DNA from: an uncultured Alistipes sp.
GTDB taxonomy: Bacteria; Bacteroidota; Bacteroidia; Bacteroidales; Rikenellaceae
Direction of reading: 5' to 3'
DNA: 64,000 nucleotides
NCBI GenBank assembly: GCA_944321945.1
Contig: CALUNE010000001.1
Span: forward strand, 1-64,000
Shown here: piece by piece, positions 41,459 to 50,281 of the stretch
Position numbering within the stretch: position 1 is the stretch's first letter
Layout of the letters: the number at the start of each line of letters is the position of its first letter
Program-made: the position numbers and the translations under genes
The notes under the pieces: model-generated
Told to the model about the DNA's origin: nothing
Seen by the model: the letters and a program-made list of their open reading frames with translations, nothing else
Databases searched by the model: none

Positions 41459-42625
41459 ATGTCGATCATGCGCACTGCAATCTGGAGGGGCCGCCTGGCG
41501 GGCGGCATGATACTGTTGCTGCTGGCGGGTGGCTGCCGGAAGGAGATTCCGATGATCCGCTCCGAGGCGGACTACGTGACGATGCCGACCTCGCCCGAGC
41601 GGATCGAGGGCTTTTTCCTGGTCAACGAGGGCAACATGGGCAGCAACAAGTGTACGATCGACCACTTCGACGCCCGCACGGGGGGCTACTGCCGCAACAT
41701 CTATCCGGAGCGCAACCCCGGGGTGGTGAAGGAGCTGGGCGACGTGGGCAACGACATCGGCATCCACGGCGACCGGCTCTACGTGGTGGTCAACTGCTCG
41801 AATCTGGTCGAGGTGATGGATGTCCACACGGCCGAGCACATCGGCAGCCTCTCGATTCCGAACTGCCGCTACATCGTCTTCGACGGCGACCGGGCCTACG
41901 TGAGCTCCTATGCCGGGCCGGTGCAGATCGATCCCGAGGCGCGTCCGGGCAAGGTCGTCGAGATCGACCTCGACCGGCTGGCGATCACGCGCGAGGTGGT
42001 TGTGGGCTACCAGCCCGAGGAGATGGTCATCACCGGAGGGCGCCTCTACGTGGCCAATTCGGGCGGCTACCGCTATCCGAACTACGACCGTACGGTTTCG
42101 GTGGTCGACCTCGCGACGTTCGAGGTGGTCAACACGATCGACGTGGCGATCAACCTCCACCGCATGGAGCTGGACCGCTTCGGGAGGATCTACGTCAGTT
42201 CGCGCGGCGACTACTACGGCACCGGGTCAGACATCTACGTCATCGACTCGAAGAGCGAGCAGGTCATCGGGCGGCTGGGCATTGCGGCCAGCGAGATGTG
42301 TCTCGACGACGACCGCCTCTATACGATCAGCACCGAGTGGAGCTACACGACCCAAAGCAACGAGATCTCCTATGCGGTCTACGATACGGCCGAGGAGCGG
42401 ATCCTCTCGCGGAGTTTCATTACGGACGGCACCGATGAGCGGATCACGCTGCCCTACGGCCTGGCGGTGAACCCCGAGACGAAGGAGATCTACGTCTGCG
42501 ACGCCACGAACTACGTGACGCCCGGCTACCTCTACTGCTTCACGCCCGAGGGAAGGTTCAAGTGGCGGGTCCGCACGGGCGATATTCCGGCCCACATCGC
42601 CTTCTCCGAGGAGCCCTTCTATTGA
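41459..42625 (+). CDS. BtuG-like surface beta-propeller lipoprotein
   Basis: A 388-residue protein with lipobox LAGGC (about residue 26). The mature protein is a YncE/DUF5074-type seven-bladed propeller: GFFLVNEGNMGSNKCTIDHF, GNDIGIHGDRLYVVVN, GRLYVANSGGY and YGLAVNPETKEIYVCDA. In Bacteroides, BtuG is a surface lipoprotein that binds B12 very tightly and caps BtuB. Position right after btuB (3-base gap) makes this the best BtuG candidate of the three propellers in the operon. Confidence 0.85.
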   Translation: MSIMRTAIWRGRLAGGMILLLLAGGCRKEIPMIRSEADYVTMPTSPERIEGFFLVNEGNMGSNKCTIDHFDARTGGYCRNIYPERNPGVVKELGDVGNDIGIHGDRLYVVVNCSNLVEVMDVHTAEHIGSLSIPNCRYIVFDGDRAYVSSYAGPVQIDPEARPGKVVEIDLDRLAITREVVVGYQPEEMVITGGRLYVANSGGYRYPNYDRTVSVVDLATFEVVNTIDVAINLHRMELDRFGRIYVSSRGDYYGTGSDIYVIDSKSEQVIGRLGIAASEMCLDDDRLYTISTEWSYTTQSNEISYAVYDTAEERILSRSFITDGTDERITLPYGLAVNPETKEIYVCDATNYVTPGYLYCFTPEGRFKWRVRTGDIPAHIAFSEEPFY

Positions 42626-42730
42626 TCGGGGACCGACGAGCGGGGGGCTGGCGATCAGACTGACGATCGCGGGACAGGCGACCGCGACCGGCGGCGAATA
42701 TCCGACTATAACTTCAAAAACAACGATAGC

Positions 42731-43762
42731 ATGAAAGCATTTCTTCCGATTCTGCAACGGGGGGCGGTTTGGACGCTCCTGGTGACATCCGTCGCGGGGG
42801 CCTCCTGCTCCGGGAGCGACGATGCGGCGCCGAATCCCGGCAACGGTTCGGCAACCCCTTATGTGACGCGTGTGCTGGATTTCCGGCCGGCCGTGGGACA
42901 GTTCGTCAACCAGCTTCCCGAGTACGAGGCGGGCGATACGCAGGAGACGATGAACCGCAAGGCGCTCGAGGCCATCGGCGGCAACCGCCGGGGGATGATT
43001 TCGCTGGGCGGATTCGGCGGCTACGTGGTGGTCGGATTCGACCATACGATCGAGAACCGGCCCGGGCTGTGCGATTTCCGCGTGCTGGGCAACGCCTTCA
43101 TGGCCAGTGGCCAAACCGCCTACGGCAGTTGCGAACCGGGGGTGATCGAGGTGGCCCGGGACCTCAACGGAAACGGACTTCCGGACGAGGACGAGTGGTG
43201 CGAGATTGCCGGCAGCTCCTACCCCGAGGCCACCGAATCGTGGCTCGATGCGGCGCGTGCGGCGGGCAACGACGTGCAGACCCTCACCGGCTATGAGATC
43301 ACCTATCACCGCCCGGCGGAGGAGCCTACGGCCACTGCCGAAGAGTACATCCGCTGGGAGGACAACCACGGCGGCAGCGGCTACATCCCGAAGAACTCCT
43401 TTCACCGGCAGCCCTACTATCCGCAATGGATCGACGCCGCGACGCTCACCTTCCGCGGGACGCGTCTGCCGCAGAACGGCATCGACCTGAGCGGTGCGGG
43501 CAACAACTACGCCCTCTATGCCTTCAGCTACGGCTATGCCGACAACATGCCCGATGCTTCGGACCGTTCGGCCATCGATATCGACTGGGCGGTGAATGCC
43601 TCGGGAGAGCCGGCGTCGCTGTCGGGCGTGGATTTCATCCGCATCCATACGGGGGTGCATCAGCTGAACGGCTGGCTGGGCGAATGTTCGACGGAGGTCA
43701 TGGGCGTCGAGGATCTGCATCTGCTCGGCGTGAGCATCCTCAGCAATACGGTCAAACCTTAA
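42731..43762 (+). CDS. Surface lipoprotein of the cobalamin operon
   Basis: A 343-residue protein with lipobox VAGASC (about residue 25). After a Gly/Asn/Pro-rich linker, the mature protein has aromatic and Gly-rich strands (GGFGGYVVVGFDHTIEN, YGSCEPGVIEVARDLNGNGL) and a DxNxNGxPDED-like calcium-type loop (DLNGNGLPDEDEW). The C-terminal half has GSGYIPKNSFHRQPYYPQW. It resembles cell-surface proteins I know from Bacteroides B12 loci, but the family and ligand are not certain. 105 bases separate it from the gene before and 32 from the one after. Confidence 0.7.
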   Translation: MKAFLPILQRGAVWTLLVTSVAGASCSGSDDAAPNPGNGSATPYVTRVLDFRPAVGQFVNQLPEYEAGDTQETMNRKALEAIGGNRRGMISLGGFGGYVVVGFDHTIENRPGLCDFRVLGNAFMASGQTAYGSCEPGVIEVARDLNGNGLPDEDEWCEIAGSSYPEATESWLDAARAAGNDVQTLTGYEITYHRPAEEPTATAEEYIRWEDNHGGSGYIPKNSFHRQPYYPQWIDAATLTFRGTRLPQNGIDLSGAGNNYALYAFSYGYADNMPDASDRSAIDIDWAVNASGEPASLSGVDFIRIHTGVHQLNGWLGECSTEVMGVEDLHLLGVSILSNTVKP

Positions 43763-43794
43763 TCTATTTATTCATACATTTCATTACCTAACGC

Positions 43795-45237
43795 ATGTTT
43801 ACACGAAAATCATGGAGTATGGTGCTGTTGGCCGCGATGCTGATCGTGGGCGGCTGCAGCAAGGAGAGTGGGCAGACGGCCCCGGCGCCGACCTTTGAAT
43901 GGACGACGGAGATTCCGGCCGAGGGGCCGTCGTTCGTGGTCCCCGACACGAAATTCGAACTGACCTATACGGCCGCGCATGTGGCCTCGGTCGAGGTTGG
44001 CGGATTGGCCGAGGGTTGGAGTGCCAAGGTGGATCCGGCGGCCGGCCGCATCGAGGTGTCGGCCACGGCCGATGCCGCGACGCAGACGACACTGAAGATC
44101 ACCGCCACGGGCGAGAACGGCGAGCGCCTTTCGCCGAGCGTGGCGCTCTACTGCCTCAATGCGTTCGACGATCCGAAAGGGGTCTTCGTCCTCAACGAGG
44201 GCAACATGACCACCGAGAACGGTTCGCTGACGTGGATTTCGCCCGAGGGCTACGTCGTGGACGACGCCTACAAGGCGGTCAACGGCACCGAACTGGGCAA
44301 CGTGGCCCAGGACATGGACTTCTGCGACGGCCGGATCTACATCATCTCGCAGAACGGCGACACGAACCCCAACGGCACGACGTTCGAGAACGACGGCATG
44401 CTGGTGGTAGTCGATGCGCGGACGCTCAAGCGCACGGCCGCCTTCACGAAGGAGCAGCTTCCGGGGCTCGACTGGCCGACGCACGTTGCCGTACTGGACG
44501 AGCAGCACATCTACCTGCGCGATAACGCCTGCATCCACCGTTTCGATGCCAAGGCCGGGACGCTGACCGCGGTCGAGGGTTCGGACGGCGCGCCGAAGAG
44601 CCGCTTCGTCAAGATGAACGACAAGGTCTATACCTACAAGTCGGGAGCGTTCTGCTACATTTACGAGCTTTCGGCCGCAAGCGATGCCGTGACGCGCTAC
44701 CGGCTGCCCTTCTCGGGTATGGATTGCCCCATCAACGAACTGCGGGGCATTCAGGGGGCCGATGACGGCCGGATGTGGGTGATGTCCTTCGGCTTCGGCA
44801 AGACGGCCATCAACAAGTTCGACCTCTCGACGCAGAAGGTCGTCCAGCGCCAGATCAGTGTCCAGCCCGAGGCCGGATCGTCGGGCGTCACCTTTGTGGC
44901 CCGGGGCAACGATCTCTACTACGCCGACGGAGTGACGCTCTACCACCTGCCCTTCGACGAGAGCGGGGATCTCGCGGCCGATTCGGGTCTCAAGGCCGAG
45001 CAGAGCCTCGTCGACCTTTCGTCGCTGGACAAGAGCGCCGCACAGCTCTACAACGGACTGGGCATCCACCCCGTGACGGGATGCCTCTACGCCAATACGA
45101 TCAAATCGTTCCCGCTCTACACCCAGAACACGATCTGGTGCTTCGACCTTGCGGCCGGCACGGGGACTCCCGCCGCACGCTATGACAACTACACCAATTT
45201 CCCGGCCGGATTCTACTTCCCGACCGGACGCGAATAA
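43795..45237 (+). CDS. DUF5074-type propeller lipoprotein, paralogue 2
   Basis: A 480-residue protein with lipobox IVGGC (about residue 21). An N-terminal Ig-like domain (about residues 25-115, EWTTEIPAEGPSFVVPDTKF) precedes a propeller that starts GVFVLNEGNMTTENGSLTWI, shares NGSLTWISPEG with the next gene's product, and continues with blades such as NDLYYADGVTLYHLPFDES. It is likely at the cell surface. Similarity to BtuG suggests corrinoid binding, possibly of other corrinoids; this is inference. Confidence 0.75.
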   Translation: MFTRKSWSMVLLAAMLIVGGCSKESGQTAPAPTFEWTTEIPAEGPSFVVPDTKFELTYTAAHVASVEVGGLAEGWSAKVDPAAGRIEVSATADAATQTTLKITATGENGERLSPSVALYCLNAFDDPKGVFVLNEGNMTTENGSLTWISPEGYVVDDAYKAVNGTELGNVAQDMDFCDGRIYIISQNGDTNPNGTTFENDGMLVVVDARTLKRTAAFTKEQLPGLDWPTHVAVLDEQHIYLRDNACIHRFDAKAGTLTAVEGSDGAPKSRFVKMNDKVYTYKSGAFCYIYELSAASDAVTRYRLPFSGMDCPINELRGIQGADDGRMWVMSFGFGKTAINKFDLSTQKVVQRQISVQPEAGSSGVTFVARGNDLYYADGVTLYHLPFDESGDLAADSGLKAEQSLVDLSSLDKSAAQLYNGLGIHPVTGCLYANTIKSFPLYTQNTIWCFDLAAGTGTPAARYDNYTNFPAGFYFPTGRE

Positions 45238-45240
45238 ACC

Positions 45241-46527
45241 ATGTCGAGAACGATGAAAAACAGACGAATCATTCCGTTCTTTTTTGCCCTGTGCGGGCTT
45301 GCTGCGGTCGGATGCACCACCGCGAAGGTTGACACCGGCGCCGACAACGGCGGTCAGGGTGGTACGAATCCGCCCGTCGTACTGGGCGGCTACGCTTCGC
45401 CCGACGGGGTGCTGATCCTCAATCAGGGGGCGCCTCGGCTCGAAAACGGCTCGCTGACGTGGATCTCGCCCGAGGGTACGGTCGAGGAGCATGTCTACCG
45501 CACGGTCAACGGTTCGGCCGTCGGCAATACGTCGCAGGACCTCTACCTGTGCGGCGACAGGATCTATATCATGAGCAACAATACGGAGGTGCCCGATCTG
45601 GGCGACAGCGAGGTGGGCGACGGTTCGATCGTCATCGTGGATGCCGTGACGCTGCAGCGCAAGAAGGTCTTCCGCTACGAGGATCTGAAGTTCCACAAGC
45701 CCGTCGGATCGCTCGAGACGGTCGACATGCTGCCTCTGAACATGCCGTTTGAGAACTTGGCCGTCATCGACGAGCACAACCTCTTTCTGGCCGAGGGGCA
45801 GGGGATGTTCCGCCTCGACACCGAGACGGGCGAACTGCACCTGGTCGAGGGTGGTTACCACTTCGGCAACCAGGGACAGACGATCGAGACCGTCGTGGCG
45901 ACGCGCGGCATGACCGTCATCGGCGACCATCTCTATTGTGCCGGCGGCGGATTCTGGACCAATACGCAGCTCTTCGAGTTCACGAAGGACCGTAACGAGG
46001 TGACCCGCACGCTCGATCTTTCGGGCGAATTCATCAGCGGCATCTGCCGTACGGGCGACCATGAGATCGTCGTGGCCACGTGCGGCCGTTCGGGCTCGAA
46101 GAAGAGCTACCTGACCTTTGTCGACACCAACACCATGAGCATCACGCTCGAGAAGCCGGTCAATGCCGACATCTCGGCCGAGTTGATGAACTCGTCGGGC
46201 GTGACGCTGGCGGGCGACTACCTCTACTTTGCGGCCGGGACGCTGACCGTGAGCCGCATTTCGCTCAAGACGTGGCAGATCGAGGAGTATATCCACGTGA
46301 AGGACGATGCCCCCGAGGCCCGGTATCTGACCTGCAACGTGGTGGCCGATCCGGCGAAGATGCTGCTCTACGTCTCGGTCTCGGATGACCTGAACGAGGC
46401 CCGCACGGCCAATGGCTGGATCCTGGTCTACGATTGCAGCGGCGACAAGCCCCGTCTGGTGCAGAACCTCGAGAACAAGGCCAGCTATCCGGTGAACATC
46501 TACCCCATGTCGAAATTCTACCGGTAG
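45241..46527 (+). CDS. DUF5074-type propeller lipoprotein, paralogue 3
   Basis: A 428-residue protein with lipobox LAAVGC (about residue 22). After a short Gly/Thr-rich linker it enters a propeller: GVLILNQGAPRLENGSLTWI, LCGDRIYIMSNN, GDHLYCAGGGFW and GDYLYFAAGTLTVSRI. It is the closest relative of the preceding gene's product in this window but lacks the Ig-like domain. It is the last gene of the operon and starts 3 bases after the previous stop (a second ATG at 45253 is possible). Confidence 0.75.
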   Translation: MSRTMKNRRIIPFFFALCGLAAVGCTTAKVDTGADNGGQGGTNPPVVLGGYASPDGVLILNQGAPRLENGSLTWISPEGTVEEHVYRTVNGSAVGNTSQDLYLCGDRIYIMSNNTEVPDLGDSEVGDGSIVIVDAVTLQRKKVFRYEDLKFHKPVGSLETVDMLPLNMPFENLAVIDEHNLFLAEGQGMFRLDTETGELHLVEGGYHFGNQGQTIETVVATRGMTVIGDHLYCAGGGFWTNTQLFEFTKDRNEVTRTLDLSGEFISGICRTGDHEIVVATCGRSGSKKSYLTFVDTNTMSITLEKPVNADISAELMNSSGVTLAGDYLYFAAGTLTVSRISLKTWQIEEYIHVKDDAPEARYLTCNVVADPAKMLLYVSVSDDLNEARTANGWILVYDCSGDKPRLVQNLENKASYPVNIYPMSKFYR

Positions 46528-46570
46528 ACGGCTCTTCCGCGGGGGCATTCTCCGTGCCGCCTGCCGCTGT

Positions 46571-46610
46571 GAAAAGGTTACATCCTCGAACCGGGGATGT
46601 GACCTTTTCG
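46571..46610 (+). terminator. Terminator of the cobalamin operon
   Basis: AAAAGGTtACATCC pairs with GGATGTgACCTTTT, followed by CGTATATGTTCC. The flanking A and T runs allow it to work on both strands. It lies 44 bases after the last stop and faces the end of aspA. Confidence 0.7.
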
Positions 46611-46685
46611 TATATGTTCCTGTCAGGCGGGAGCTCCTGGCTCCGTCAGGCGGGAACTCTTGTGGCGGAGTCTTCTCCGCGGGGG

Positions 46686-48119
<1,434 letters not shown>

Positions 48120-48183
48120 GCTTGACAGAATTGAATGGTTCGTTTTCGGGCCCGTCGCGGTGTGTACGGGCGGCGATACCCAA

Positions 48184-48214
48184 CAAAATTAATCGAAGTT
48201 GAGCAACAAAGCAA
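48184..48214 (-). promoter_or_regulatory. Promoter of aspA
   Basis: TTG (48214-48212), 20 bases, then TAATTTTG (48191-48184) on the minus strand, 64 bases before the ATG. Confidence 0.6.
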
Positions 48215-48233
48215 CCCTTTCCGGTGGAGTTTT

Positions 48234-49187
48234 TCAGGCGGGGTCAGAGGTTTTGCGGTCCGGGTTGTCCGGATCCGTGCTTGCCGCAGCGGTTGCGACT
48301 GTCGTTTCGGTGCGGGGGAGCCTTTCGTCCGATTGCGACGGGGTTCCGGGACGGTTGCGGCGGCGGAATTCGAGCGGGGTCATGGTGTGGAAGGCCCGGA
48401 ACGACTTGACCAGATAGCCCGCATCGGTGAATCCCAGCCGGGCGGCGATCTCCTTGACGGTGAGCGGGCTCTCCGCCAGCAGATGCTCGGCTGCGCGGAT
48501 GCGGTTGCGGCGGATGTAGCTGCGCAGCTCCTCGTGGAAGTGGCGCTTGAAGTAGGGCCCCACGTAGGAGGGAGCCAGGTGAAACTTTTCGCCGAGGGCT
48601 TCGCAGGTCAGCCGTTCGGGGTGGTGGATCTGCTGTTGGATGTATTGCAGCATGTAGAGCGCCTTGTCGGGGTGGGGATCCGAGAGCGGGAGTTGGCGGT
48701 CGATCTCCTGCAGCCGATGGCCGGCGACGAGCAGCAGGATGCTGTTGAGCCACGCCTGGATCAGCGGATTCGAACATTCGCGCGGGGCGGCGCTTTCGGC
48801 CTCGATGAATCCGAAGAGCAGATCGGCCGTGCGGGCATCCTCCGGGCGGAGCACAACGACGCACTGCCCGGCCGGGGCACCGAGTGCCTGTTCGATGCGG
48901 CGGCCGAGATAGTCGGCGGCGTATTGCGGCGTGAAGCGGAGGAAGACATACTCGCTGCAGGTGGTGATGGTGAAGCGGTGGGTCGTGTCGGGCGGGATCA
49001 GGAAGAGCGATCGTGCCCGGTAGCGGCACTGCCGGATCGGACACCCCTCCTCACGCACGCTGAATGTCCCCGAACCTTCGCGCACGTAGACCATCTCGTA
49101 GAACGAATGCTGGTGTTCGTCGATCGGGAATTTCGTATGGCGGCGGGTCAGTACCTCGACGGGCTGATAGAGATTCTCCTTCCACAT
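48234..49187 (-). CDS. AraC-family transcriptional regulator
   Basis: A 317-residue protein. The N-terminal cupin domain has HQHSFYEMVYVREGSGTFSV and IPPDTTHRF. The C-terminal AraC domain has two helix-turn-helix motifs (TCEALGEKFHLAPSYVGPYF and TVKEIAARLGFTDAGYLVKS) and ends FHTMTPLEFRRRN. The ATG at 49187 was chosen because the longer frame overlaps the divergent promoter region. It may regulate the divergent EamA transporter gene, with which it shares an 84-base intergenic region. A downstream Arg/Thr-rich tail of about 30 residues is unlike the family core. Confidence 0.92.
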   Translation of the reverse strand: MWKENLYQPVEVLTRRHTKFPIDEHQHSFYEMVYVREGSGTFSVREEGCPIRQCRYRARSLFLIPPDTTHRFTITTCSEYVFLRFTPQYAADYLGRRIEQALGAPAGQCVVVLRPEDARTADLLFGFIEAESAAPRECSNPLIQAWLNSILLLVAGHRLQEIDRQLPLSDPHPDKALYMLQYIQQQIHHPERLTCEALGEKFHLAPSYVGPYFKRHFHEELRSYIRRNRIRAAEHLLAESPLTVKEIAARLGFTDAGYLVKSFRAFHTMTPLEFRRRNRPGTPSQSDERLPRTETTVATAAASTDPDNPDRKTSDPA

Positions 49188-49212
49188 ATTGGGAAAATAC
49201 CATCTTTTCGTG

Positions 49213-49252
49213 CAAAAGTACAATAATATCCCGACATGGGGTACTACTTTTG
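49213..49252. promoter_or_regulatory. Divergent promoters, AraC gene and EamA gene
   Basis: TACTTTTG boxes lie at 49220-49213 on the minus strand and 49245-49252 on the plus strand, forming an inverted repeat with a 24-base gap. -33 elements are not clear in either direction. Confidence 0.55.
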
Positions 49253-49270
49253 GGGCGAATTTTTCGGAAT

Positions 49271-50248
49271 ATGGAAAAGATCTGTTGGAAAGGGCACGGC
49301 TCGATGCTGTTGGCCAATGTCACGTGGGGGCTGATGTCCCCGATCGCGAAGATCGTCATGGCGGGCGGAATCGTGACACCGCTGGTGTTGAGCGATCTTC
49401 GGATTTTCGGAGCCATGGTGCTGTTCTGGCTCGTATCGCTCTTTCAGAAGCCCGAGCATGTGACGCCGCGCGACATGGTGCGGCTTTTCGGGGCTTCGCT
49501 GCTGGCCATTGTCTTCAATCAGGGGTGTTTTATCTTCGGCGTGGGGCTGACCTCGCCGGCCGACGCCTCGATCATCACCACGAGCATGCCGCTCTGGGCC
49601 ATGCTGCTGGCGGCCTTCTTCCTGCATGAGCCCGTCACGGCGAAAAAGGTGCTGGGCATCGCCTTCGGGGCGGGCGGCGCGCTGCTGCTGATCGTCGGCA
49701 GCAACCAGACGGCCGCCGCGGCGCCGGCCGGGGATTCGCCCGTGTGGGGGGATCTGCTGGTGCTGCTGGCCCAGTTGAGCTATGCGCTCTATATCGTGCT
49801 GTTCAAGAATTTCGTCAACCGCTATTCGCTCATCACCATCATGAAGTGGATGTTCACCTACGCCTTTCTCTGCACGCTGCCCTTCTCCTACGACGATCTG
49901 ATGGCGACCCAATGGGCGGCGCTGAACGGACGGGTGCTGGCCGGCATTCTCTTCATCGTCATCTTTGCCACCTTCGTCAGCTACATGCTCATCGTCGTGG
50001 GACAGAAGAATCTGCGTCCGACCGTAGCCGGCATGTACAACTACATCCAGCCGCTGGTGGCCTGCATCGTCACCGTCTGCCTGGGTCTCGACCGTTTCAA
50101 TCTGACCAAGGGCATTGCCGTCTGCCTGATTTTCGGGGGTGTCTATCTGGTGACGGCCAGCAAGAGCCGCGCCGAGATGGAGCGGAGCGGCGAAGCCGCA
50201 GCTTTGGATGCACAGGATGCACAGGACGCTCCGGGGAATCGGTCATAG
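49271..50248 (+). CDS. EamA/DMT-family transporter
   Basis: A 325-residue protein with about ten membrane helices in two EamA halves: ANVTWGLMSPIAKIVMAGGI at the start, TSPADASIITTSMPLWAMLL at the end of the first half, and LLAQLSYALYIVLFKNFVNR opening the second. The VAGMYNYIQPLVACIVTVCL segment is typical of EamA. A hydrophilic tail contains a short AQD repeat. It exports small metabolites such as amino acids; the substrate is unknown. The ATG at 49271 is the first after the -7 box, 18 bases downstream. Confidence 0.92.
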   Translation: MEKICWKGHGSMLLANVTWGLMSPIAKIVMAGGIVTPLVLSDLRIFGAMVLFWLVSLFQKPEHVTPRDMVRLFGASLLAIVFNQGCFIFGVGLTSPADASIITTSMPLWAMLLAAFFLHEPVTAKKVLGIAFGAGGALLLIVGSNQTAAAAPAGDSPVWGDLLVLLAQLSYALYIVLFKNFVNRYSLITIMKWMFTYAFLCTLPFSYDDLMATQWAALNGRVLAGILFIVIFATFVSYMLIVVGQKNLRPTVAGMYNYIQPLVACIVTVCLGLDRFNLTKGIAVCLIFGGVYLVTASKSRAEMERSGEAAALDAQDAQDAPGNRS

Positions 50249-50281
50249 TTCGATCCTCGCATCCATCGGCGTATGAGGTGT

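Noticed and set aside
39478..42438. A 986-codon open frame on the plus strand overlapping btuB and the BtuG-like gene, and a long antisense frame over 39539-42160
   Set aside because: Both are shadow frames of clear genes. Their translations are Arg/Gly-rich with no domain.
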